This document shows, piece after piece, positions 1 to 7,322 of a stretch of 64,000 nt of DNA. A program made the position numbers and the translations under genes. How positions within the stretch are numbered: the first letter of the stretch is position 1; each line of letters opens with the position of its first letter. The DNA comes from ZC4RG36 sp964652205 (GTDB lineage Bacteria; Chloroflexota; Anaerolineae; Aggregatilineales; Phototrophicaceae): contig CAZZAO010000006.1 in the NCBI GenBank assembly GCA_964652205.1, positions 22,734 through 86,733 of the forward strand, written 5' to 3'. Below the pieces are notes generated by a model. It was not told the origin of the DNA and did not search any database. It saw only the letters and a list, made by a program, of their open reading frames with translations.

Positions 1-222
1 TTTGCCCCCTGCAGTGAGGCGATCATTTTCAGTCTCACTTACGGCCAGTTGCTCGACGAATCGCTGATTACGGTGCTGACGCTCGGAACCGACCGTAATC
101 AGATCGCTTTCGACCGAGCCTTCCGACTGCACGATCTCCAGCAGTCGGCCATCGAGCAGTACACGGCGCTCCAAATCCCGGCGGATCGCCGACCGCCCCC
201 TTTGCCCACCCAGGCGCGTTAA
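1..222 (+). CDS. C-terminal fragment of an unidentified protein, cut by the window edge
   Basis: An open frame runs from the first base to a TAA stop at 220-222, giving 73 residues with no start inside the window. The third codon positions are mostly G or C, as in the neighbouring genes, which favours real coding over chance. The tail is Gln- and Leu-rich and ends in a short Pro-rich stretch (RRPPPLPTQAR). I do not recognise the family. It converges with the minus-strand gene that ends at 341, and the 118 bases between them show no clear terminator. Confidence 0.55.
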   Translation, partial: FAPCSEAIIFSLTYGQLLDESLITVLTLGTDRNQIAFDRAFRLHDLQQSAIEQYTALQIPADRRPPPLPTQAR

Positions 223-340
223 TTCCAATTCGGGCCGGTCGGAACTGCTGAGATACTCGTGTCCGGTCGGTCAAGTGGTCATCCGATGGAGTCGACGATT
301 TCGTCGGCGGGCGATGGCTCAAGCGGCTTTCCGGCTCGAC

Positions 341-2500
341 TTACTGCGTCGAGCGGGTGAAAGCGAGGACTGAGTTGCCGGATGAGGCGTAAATCATGCG
401 CTGATTCGAGTCGACGGTGACTTCGGCCAGCGAGGTGAACAGCGCCTCATTCTGGGCGCGGTAGGCAGCGATGAACGTCCCGGCCAGCGTGGTTTCGTAG
501 ATCGTCCGGTTCGACTTATCGACGACGAACAACCCCTGCGCAATCGGGTTATTGTTGAGGAACATACTGTTGGCGGCAGTCACCTGCTGGCCTTCAGGGA
601 AGCTGGCGAAGCCGAACGGAATCGCGCTGCCAGACGCGAACTTCTGCACCGAGCCGTCCTGCATCAGCAAATAGACCTGTCCCTTGTCGTCGATCCCGAA
701 ATCGACGGCCTCGTGAATATCAGGGCGTTTGTCGCCGACAAAATATTCGACCGGCGGGCTGGAAAACGCGCCGCCGCTCGGCTCATAGCGCCACAACTGG
801 TTGGCCGCCGGGTCGAGTACGTACAGGCTGCCGTTCGACCAGAAGCCAATCGAGATGGGATTTACCCAGACATCGGTTCCCGTCAACTGCTGCGCGTCGC
901 AGGAGATGGTTTCGAGGAAGCGCGGCGGACATTCGATCAGCACGCCGTTGCGGTCGAGCGCGACCAGCTCGTTACCCTGACTCAGGCCGTTGCCGTTCGT
1001 CGCCCAGGCAATATCAATCAGCTTCGATACCTTGAACTGCGCCACAGATGCATCCCGCCGCATCGACGGAATCGCCTGCGTATTGGCGGGAACAATCCCG
1101 CTGCCGTCCGCCGTCAGCTTGACGCGGTAGACCAGGTCATTGAGCGCGTCGAGCGCGTACAGGTCTTCGCCCTGAAGCACCAGCCGTGTCACGTTGGCGT
1201 TGGGCAGCGCGGCAATCGCCTTAACGTCACGGCGGTCGATCTGGAGCAGACGGTCGATGATCGTCCGGCCTTCGCTCGCCAGCGCGACCGCTGCCGGATC
1301 GCCCGGATGAAGCTGGTTGCAGCGGTCGATGACGACCAGCACCGCGTTCCAGGCGGACGTCGTCCCGGCGACATCGCTCGACGAGATATTACGCGCGACG
1401 GTGGCGGTGTTATTGGCCTGATCGAGGCACAGCTCGAACTCGCTCTCGCCCGTGCCAGACAACCACAATGCCAGCACGAAAATAACCACGATCACCGGAA
1501 TCAGGATGGCAAGGCCCGCCGTCAGCGGCGTCGACCACCAGCGGCGGCGCGCCCCTTCCTTAGGCGGCGGCATCAGCCGGTCAAGGGTGCGACCAGCAAA
1601 GCCCGCCGCTTTCGATACGCCGAGCGCGCTTTTCCCGGCTGCCGTCTGCGCGGCAACCGTCAGCGCGCCGGGGACACGCTCGCGCGGCCTCTGAACGGCG
1701 CTGTCCGTCTCCCCGCCGCTCTCGCCGTCGGCAGCAGGCGCGGACGACTCAGCCGGTTTTGGCGCGGCATTGACCTCGGCAGTCGATTCGACTTCGCGCA
1801 CAGGAACTGGCGCGGCCACTTCCGGCGGGACGAACTCAGCAGCGATCAGCGACACCTGAACGGCGATCAGCTCCTTGAGCGCGACCAGCACCGTGCTGAT
1901 GTCGTCAAGCTGAAGCGCTTCCTCGATCTTCGTCACGTCGAGGTCAGCGAGGTTGTTATCGCTGATGAGCAAACGCGAGCCGGTGGCAATCGCATAGCGC
2001 GCCATCCTGACGTCCGGCTCAGAATCGACGCCGAGCGGCGGGCCGAACAGCGCCTCGTCGTCGTCGAAGCTGGCCGGAAACGGGATCAACTCGCCGTCGT
2101 TGTCGAGCGCGGCCACCCCGGCACCGACCTTGCCGAGATAAAGATCGGCCCCGCGCAGGACGGCACAAACCAGACTCGCCTCGTAACGGCGGCTGTCAGT
2201 CGCGTTATGCTCATACAGGTTTTGATTGAGGGTAGTGAAAACGCTGCGCAGTCCTGCCGTCACGCTGCCGCTGCTGTTGAAGTAGGTTTCGGCGCTGTAA
2301 TGCGCCATCTGCTCGTAGAAGGCTGCCGGGCCGGGCGCTTCGCCCGACGGCATGACCAGGACAAAAAAGGTGTCGGATTCGCGGCCTCGCGCGGCCTTAC
2401 GCGGCGCGACTTCGACCAGCGAACCGGGCGGCGCAGCGCTGATGGAGCGCCCGCCCACGACGTAGAGATGCCCGACGAGGGCTTCGTAGTCAAAATGCAT
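341..2500 (-). CDS. Membrane protein with phosphatase-like N-terminus and propeller-like C-terminus
   Basis: The protein has 719 residues. Residues 1-220 resemble a degenerate PP2C-type phosphatase fold, with small beta-strand segments and the phrase ADLYLGKVGAGVAALDNDGE, but I cannot see a full set of metal-binding aspartates. An Ala/Pro-rich linker follows. One transmembrane helix lies near residues 320-345 (LAILIPVIVVIFVLALWL). The outer part (about 400-719) has recurring VLDPAANQLWRYEPSG-type segments typical of NHL or beta-propeller domains. Expected topology is a cytoplasmic N-terminus and an extracytoplasmic propeller. The start is the only early ATG. It lies downstream of a single-domain response regulator on the same strand. 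A sensing or scaffolding role is inference. Confidence 0.6.
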   Translation of the reverse strand: MHFDYEALVGHLYVVGGRSISAAPPGSLVEVAPRKAARGRESDTFFVLVMPSGEAPGPAAFYEQMAHYSAETYFNSSGSVTAGLRSVFTTLNQNLYEHNATDSRRYEASLVCAVLRGADLYLGKVGAGVAALDNDGELIPFPASFDDDEALFGPPLGVDSEPDVRMARYAIATGSRLLISDNNLADLDVTKIEEALQLDDISTVLVALKELIAVQVSLIAAEFVPPEVAAPVPVREVESTAEVNAAPKPAESSAPAADGESGGETDSAVQRPRERVPGALTVAAQTAAGKSALGVSKAAGFAGRTLDRLMPPPKEGARRRWWSTPLTAGLAILIPVIVVIFVLALWLSGTGESEFELCLDQANNTATVARNISSSDVAGTTSAWNAVLVVIDRCNQLHPGDPAAVALASEGRTIIDRLLQIDRRDVKAIAALPNANVTRLVLQGEDLYALDALNDLVYRVKLTADGSGIVPANTQAIPSMRRDASVAQFKVSKLIDIAWATNGNGLSQGNELVALDRNGVLIECPPRFLETISCDAQQLTGTDVWVNPISIGFWSNGSLYVLDPAANQLWRYEPSGGAFSSPPVEYFVGDKRPDIHEAVDFGIDDKGQVYLLMQDGSVQKFASGSAIPFGFASFPEGQQVTAANSMFLNNNPIAQGLFVVDKSNRTIYETTLAGTFIAAYRAQNEALFTSLAEVTVDSNQRMIYASSGNSVLAFTRSTQ

Positions 2501-2573
2501 TGCCTGATTGCCCGCTTTGTGTCTATGTCTGGGTGGATTCTACACCGATTGCCAACAAAAAGCGGGGAAAGGC

Positions 2574-2951
2574 TTACGAGGTTTTCGGAGCCGACGAAAT
2601 CACCTGTCGGGCCAGCTCGCGGAGCGTGTGGGTCGTGATGGGTTTGACGAGGAAGGATTCGTTCTGACTGAGGCTGTAGCTGGACTTGAAATCGCTGTGC
2701 GCGGTAATGATGACCGTCTGCATCTGTCTGAGATGGGCCGCCTCATGCGCGTAGTCGAGCACCTGAAGGCCGCTTAACCGGGGCAGCAGCAGGTCGATGA
2801 GCAGGAAATCGGGCGCGTGCGCGGTCAGCAGTTCGATAGCCGTCACGCCGTCACCGGCCTGCAAGACCTCGAAGTTCATCGAGTGCAGCACGCGGTCATA
2901 AATAAACCGCGAAGCTGCATCGTCATCGACGACAACCGCCAGATACTTCAT
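2574..2951 (-). CDS. Single-domain response regulator (receiver only)
   Basis: This is a CheY-like receiver domain with no output domain, about 125 residues. The acidic pocket is seen as VVVDDDAAS, the phospho-acceptor Asp as LLIDLLLPRLSG, the conserved Thr as IITAHS, and the Lys as FLVKPI, so it should be competent for phosphotransfer. I chose the ATG at 2951 because GAGG lies 8 bases upstream. A longer reading frame exists but its extra residues are not receiver-like. The cognate kinase is not adjacent. Confidence 0.85.
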   Translation of the reverse strand: MKYLAVVVDDDAASRFIYDRVLHSMNFEVLQAGDGVTAIELLTAHAPDFLLIDLLLPRLSGLQVLDYAHEAAHLRQMQTVIITAHSDFKSSYSLSQNESFLVKPITTHTLRELARQVISSAPKTS

Positions 2952-3162
2952 CCGCATTTCCTCGGCTGACGCCGGATGCTTTTCCGGTAAAGCCATCACC
3001 ACAATAGCGCACCAATCTATTAATCATAGGCCCCAATTTCAGATGGGGATACACTGGTATGGCGATTGCTACGACTGCACAGGCTTTGATCGGGAATTAT
3101 ATAAGCAGCCGATAACAATGACAAGTCATTGACAAACATTCACCCACAACCGATTCTGTCAC

Positions 3163-3969
3163 TTACAGCACCGTGAACTCGAACTGACTCACGACGGTAT
3201 CGCCGAGACGAATTTCGACGGTGTACTGCCCGGCGGCGTAACCGTCGTCGCTGCCAAAATAGAAATAGCTGCTGCCCTCGGCATCGAGGCTCCAGAGCAG
3301 GCTGCTCCCCTGCAAGAGCGCGCCATTGCGATAAAGCAGGCGCGACCAGGCGACGCCGCTCTCCATGCCGCGATAGCTGAAGAACAGGTAGATACGCCGG
3401 ATGCCTGCCTGAAAGGTCGTCACTGGCTCAAGCGGCGTGTTACTGGCGGAAAGCTGGCTGTCGGCAGCAATGACGCGAATCAGCGCATTGCGGTTAGCGG
3501 GACGGGCATCAGGGAAGGCGCGCAGGTTGAGGGCCGTCTCATAGGTCGCGGTCGGAGTCGGCGTGATCGTCGCGGTCGGTGTTTCGGACGCGGTGGCTGA
3601 CGCTGTTGGCGTCGAGGTCGGCGTCAGGCTCGGCGCGACAGTCGGAGTCGGCGTGATCGTCGGCGCATCAGTCGCGGCAGGGGCAGCCTCGGTCAGTTCA
3701 GCGGCAGCGGTGGGTTGATCGCCGAAGGCGCGGCGCGCGTTCATCAACGCCAGCGAGGCCATCCCGCTGAAAATTGCCAGCGCCAGCGCCAGCCCGAACA
3801 GCGTCATCGAGATCAGAAATAGTTGGCCGCCGCGCTGCCCTGCCGCTCGACGCAGCCGCCAGTAGGGTCCGGTGCGCCCGCGCCGAAGCTGCTGAAGCGA
3901 GATCAGCAGCAGCAGCAGGCCAAGCGCCAGCAGCCCGACAATCAGATGAGGAACCAGTTGACGAATCAT
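3163..3969 (-). CDS. Two-helix membrane protein with Thr/Pro linker and extracytoplasmic domain
   Basis: The 268-residue protein begins with a hydrophobic helix (LIVGLLALGLLLLLISL), a basic stretch rich in Arg, and a second helix (FLISMTLFGLALALAIFSGM). A linker of about 50 residues follows, built from TPT and TAT units, and then a beta-rich domain of about 120 residues. The end of this domain (YTVEIRLGDTVVSQFEFTVL) looks like an Ig-type fold. The Thr/Pro linker is like those in the genes at 4471 and 14119. Function is unknown. It is probably an envelope protein with its C-terminal domain outside. Confidence 0.6.
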   Translation of the reverse strand: MIRQLVPHLIVGLLALGLLLLLISLQQLRRGRTGPYWRLRRAAGQRGGQLFLISMTLFGLALALAIFSGMASLALMNARRAFGDQPTAAAELTEAAPAATDAPTITPTPTVAPSLTPTSTPTASATASETPTATITPTPTATYETALNLRAFPDARPANRNALIRVIAADSQLSASNTPLEPVTTFQAGIRRIYLFFSYRGMESGVAWSRLLYRNGALLQGSSLLWSLDAEGSSYFYFGSDDGYAAGQYTVEIRLGDTVVSQFEFTVL

Positions 3970-4032
3970 AGGCAGCGCATGATAGCGACCTTTTCTGGCC
4001 GCCGTGAATGTCCTGTTCGAGCTGCTGCAAGC

Positions 4033-4356
4033 CTAGAACTGAAAGCCCTGCCGAAACAGGATCAGCTTGCGGTCGTAGTTGAAGGTGTAACCCTTCAGCC
4101 GATCTTCCATCGTTTTCCAGCGCGCGTCATGCAGGGCGGCGCGCAGCGTGTCCAGGTCTTCGAGTACAAATTCGACCTGTCGCGCGGGATAGTTACCGTA
4201 GGCTGTTCGCCAGGCCGCCGACATATAGAGCTTCATTTCCTGCATCGCCGGGACGAAATCATCGAGAAGGTAGCGTTGATACTCGACGTAGACTTCGGGT
4301 TTAACGTCATAGTTCAACAGCAGCTTGTAGTGCGGGATGATTCGGATGAAGGCCAT
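4033..4356 (-). CDS. Small conserved-looking hypothetical protein
   Basis: The protein is about 107 residues, rich in aromatic and charged residues, with no signal peptide or membrane helix. The pattern (FIRIIPHYKLLLNYDV, then VYVEYQRYLLDDFVPAMQEM) suggests a dimeric alpha/beta-barrel (ferredoxin-like) fold of the NIPSNAP kind, but this is a weak impression. I prefer the ATG at 4356 over the GTG one codon earlier. It diverges from the TPR gene at 4471. Confidence 0.55.
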   Translation of the reverse strand: MAFIRIIPHYKLLLNYDVKPEVYVEYQRYLLDDFVPAMQEMKLYMSAAWRTAYGNYPARQVEFVLEDLDTLRAALHDARWKTMEDRLKGYTFNYDRKLILFRQGFQF

Positions 4357-4470
4357 CACAGTTGCCAGCGCTTAGTTTCGTCCGATTGTAGCCGCCGGAC
4401 GGTCGATTGCCAAACGCGCCCTTGCCCGCCAATTCTGAATAGGGTAACTTTCAGGTGGAAAGAGAGGGGT

Positions 4471-6837
4471 ATGGCCGACCTACAACAGCGACTCGAAAAC
4501 CTGCGCCGACAGCTTCAGAATCTGCCAGACGATGTCGATGCAGATACGCTCGCCCAACTGGAGCGCGTCGCGCGCGCGCTGCTCACCGACGCCAAGAACA
4601 CGTCCTACGAAGCCGCCGCGCAGGCCCTTTTCGGCGAGCTGGCGCGTAAGAGCAACCCGACTTCGCCGACTGCTGCGACCGTCCGTGGCTTGCTGCGCCG
4701 CGCCCGCATCCGCCTGGAAATTGCTGGCGACGATGAAGACATTGACGAAGCCATCGACATCCTGTCGGAAGCCATCGCGCTCAACCCGCAGGACGAAGAC
4801 GTGATCGAGATGCTTCAGGCGGCGGCGCAGCGCAACCAGCAGGCGGCACAGCGCGCCAGCGACCTGTTCGCTCGCTTTAGCGTCCGGCTGCCCGCGCCGC
4901 CCCCTGACCCGACGCCAGAGCCACCGCCCGCTCCACCGCAAACACCTCAAACCCCGCCGACGACGCCCGCCGACGCCCGCCGCTCAACGACCACCTCGAC
5001 GTATCCAACGTCGTCCGGCTACCCCGCCCCGGAGCGCGAGTTGTTCACCGAACCTGCGCCCAGCCGCCGCTCGACGCAGTCCACCGCCGCTTTCAGCAGC
5101 GATGTCGATGAAGTGCTGTCGGAACTGACGCAGGCTTATTACGCAGGCGATTATCAGCAGGTCGTCGATCTGGCGAATCGAATTCTCTCGCAGCAGCCCG
5201 GCAACGCCACGGCGCTGGAATATCGGCAGAAAGCCGAAGACAACCTGATTCGCGGCGTCGTGCCGGATCATCGCATTCCGTTCGACGCCCGCGTGGCCTA
5301 CAACCGCGCCAACTCACTCGTGCGCGCGGGCAATTACGACGAGGCCGAGCGGCTGTACCGCGAAGCCCGCGACCTGGCCGAGCGCGCCAATATTCCAAGC
5401 TGGAAAGACGCCGAGCAGGCGCTGCTCGAAATTCAGGACTTAGCGCTGGCCCGCGAACTGCTCAACGAAGGCGACCGGCTGATGACTGCCGACAACTGGT
5501 CGGAAGCCTTACGCAAATATGAAGGCGCGCTGCGCGTCGTCCCTAACGATCCGCAGGCTGAGGAGCGGATCGAGCGCATCCGCCGCGTGCAGCAGGACGC
5601 CGATCAGGCGTCGGTGCAGCTCAGTATGCTCACTGGCACGCTGGCCGATCAGGTGGCGCAGCTCAACAACATCTCGAATCTGATCGCGCGGCTGCGCCAG
5701 CTTCTGCCCAACAGCCCGCGGCTGATGCAGCTTTCGCAGGACACGTCCAGCCGCTTCAACGGCATCAAGACCCAGTTGACCGATCAGGCGCAGGCCGCGC
5801 TCGTCCGCGCTGGAAATGCCGCCTCGCTCGAAGAACGGCTGGCGCTGACCAATGAGGCGCTGCAACTGCTCGAACTGGGGGCCAAGCTCGATCCCGGCGA
5901 CAGCGATCTATCCGCCCACCTGCTCGAAGCCCGCGCCGCCGCCAGCGATATGCAGCGCGCGCGTCAGGTGATCGAGCGCGCCTCGTCGCTCATCGCGCAG
6001 AACTTCGATAACGAGCTGGTGCAGGCGCGGTCGATGCTGGCCGGGCTGCGGGATTACGCTCAAGACAGCCGCTACCGGACTGTCGTCAGCGACCTGCTGT
6101 CGCGCTTCGTCGAGCGAGCGTCAATAGCCGTCGAAGAAGGCGATGCCGCCGAAGCCGAAGACTGGCTCGAAATGACACGCGAGGAGCCGTTCAACATCCT
6201 CGGTCGGCGCTCGGAAGTCTCACGACTGGAAACGCAGATCAGGAATATGCGCCGGGGCAATACGCTCCGACTGCTCGGCATTATCATCATCATCATCATC
6301 GGCGGCACAATCGCCACGTTCGCCTCGCGGCCTCTGTGGCTGCCAATTATCAACCCGCCGACGGCGACCGCGACCTACACGCCAAGCGACACGCCGACGG
6401 CGACCGCGACCTTTACGCCGTCAGATACGGCGACTCCGACAGTGACGCCCTCGCGGACGGTGACGCCGAGCAATACGCCGACCGAGACGCCGACTCCCAG
6501 CGAAACGCCGACGCCGACAGCAACGCTGACGCCGAGCGACACGCCGACCATCACCGACACGCCGACCGCGACGGCCACGCTCGTCGTCCAGTGCCGCGTC
6601 TTTGTCGCCCGACTCGACGGCATCAACGTGCGCTCGCGGCCCACGACGACCGCGCCACAGATCGGCATCCTGCCGTCCGGCACACCGGCAGATGTGCTCG
6701 GCATTGAAACCGGCACACAGAACAACCAGGTCTGGTATCGCATCTCGGCTACGATTGACGGCGCGACGCTGCAAGGCTGGATTCGCAACGATCTGGTCGT
6801 GCCGATCTCGCCCTGCCCGACCCTCGGCGGGCAGTAG
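4471..6837 (+). CDS. TPR-like membrane protein with Thr/Pro stalk and bacterial SH3 domain
   Basis: The protein has 788 residues. Residues 1-135 are a helical segment (LQQRLENLRRQLQNL). A Pro-rich linker follows, then TPR-like helical repeats at about 200-590 (for example YYAGDYQQVVDLANRIL and AGNYDEAERLYREARDLAE). One membrane helix lies near 600-620 and is coded by a run of ATC triplets giving seven Ile. A Thr/Pro stalk spans about 630-705, and a C-terminal SH3b domain at about 708-788 contains INVRSRPTT, VWYRIS and LQGWIRNDLV. The start at 4471 has AGAGAGGGG just upstream. The likely topology is cytoplasmic TPRs with an SH3 domain outside that may touch the cell wall. Confidence 0.8.
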   Translation: MADLQQRLENLRRQLQNLPDDVDADTLAQLERVARALLTDAKNTSYEAAAQALFGELARKSNPTSPTAATVRGLLRRARIRLEIAGDDEDIDEAIDILSEAIALNPQDEDVIEMLQAAAQRNQQAAQRASDLFARFSVRLPAPPPDPTPEPPPAPPQTPQTPPTTPADARRSTTTSTYPTSSGYPAPERELFTEPAPSRRSTQSTAAFSSDVDEVLSELTQAYYAGDYQQVVDLANRILSQQPGNATALEYRQKAEDNLIRGVVPDHRIPFDARVAYNRANSLVRAGNYDEAERLYREARDLAERANIPSWKDAEQALLEIQDLALARELLNEGDRLMTADNWSEALRKYEGALRVVPNDPQAEERIERIRRVQQDADQASVQLSMLTGTLADQVAQLNNISNLIARLRQLLPNSPRLMQLSQDTSSRFNGIKTQLTDQAQAALVRAGNAASLEERLALTNEALQLLELGAKLDPGDSDLSAHLLEARAAASDMQRARQVIERASSLIAQNFDNELVQARSMLAGLRDYAQDSRYRTVVSDLLSRFVERASIAVEEGDAAEAEDWLEMTREEPFNILGRRSEVSRLETQIRNMRRGNTLRLLGIIIIIIIGGTIATFASRPLWLPIINPPTATATYTPSDTPTATATFTPSDTATPTVTPSRTVTPSNTPTETPTPSETPTPTATLTPSDTPTITDTPTATATLVVQCRVFVARLDGINVRSRPTTTAPQIGILPSGTPADVLGIETGTQNNQVWYRISATIDGATLQGWIRNDLVVPISPCPTLGGQ

Positions 6838-6858
6838 ACGAACCCACTGACCCGTTCG

Positions 6859-6889
6859 CGCAGCCGATGGCTTTGAGCCACCGGCTGCG
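6859..6889 (+). terminator. Strong hairpin after the TPR-SH3 gene
   Basis: Arms CGCAGCCG and CGGCTGCG plus inner arms TGGCT and AGCCA around a TTG loop form a 13-bp stem with one mismatch, 22 bases after the stop codon. No T-run follows, so it is a terminator-like or 3'-end-protecting hairpin rather than a textbook intrinsic terminator. Confidence 0.55.
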
Positions 6890-6990
6890 GTCACTAAGGT
6901 CACGAGCCGACGCGCCGGCGCGTTGATTCACGTCCCGTTTACGGTCGATGCCCACAAAATACCTGTATCTTTGTCTCTATGGAGACATCC

Positions 6991-7153
6991 CAGGGCAATC
7001 GCGTCTAAATCCACCTGAGGTTCTGGAAAGGTCATGGGATGTCGTAGGGGCGCGGCTTTGCGCGCCAGTGACGACAGGTAGCAAGGGTGTCATCTCTATA
7101 AGTTCCTCGTGACCCTTTGATGACTGGACAAAAATTTAGACGCGATTGCCCTG
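6991..7153. mobile_element. 163-bp MITE with perfect 20-bp terminal inverted repeats
   Basis: The element starts CAGGGCAATCGCGTCTAAAT (6991-7010) and ends with the exact reverse complement (7134-7153). It is flanked by a perfect 10-bp direct repeat, GGAGACATCC, at 6981-6990 and 7154-7163, which is the expected target-site duplication. There is no coding capacity. The interior carries a small hairpin (GGCGCG ... CGCGCC). CAGGG ends with 8-10 bp duplications are characteristic of the ISAs1 family, so I infer a non-autonomous ISAs1-type derivative. It sits 169 bp upstream of hppA. Confidence 0.8.
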
Positions 7154-7322
7154 GGAGACATCCTGGGTTCTATTGCCTTGCCTACGCTTTTATGCCACAA
7201 TACGAGGCGAGATTCGGTCTGAGTAACCACCCTTTTAAGACTTGATGTTCTGATGACGCCGACCTGGGCCAGTCGCAGCCCGTCATCATGACGCCCAATT
7301 ATGAACGGAGCTTCTTTGGATC

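Noticed and set aside
68..322. An 84-residue minus-strand frame
   Set aside because: Low-information sequence opposite the plus-strand coding tail at 1-222, which has better codon use.
713..2638. A 641-residue plus-strand frame
   Set aside because: Arg-rich shadow of the minus-strand gene at 341-2500. It also runs into the response-regulator gene.
6358..6590. Short GC-rich direct repeats resembling a CRISPR or tandem array
   Set aside because: They encode the Thr/Pro stalk of the TPR-SH3 protein in frame, with no regular spacers.
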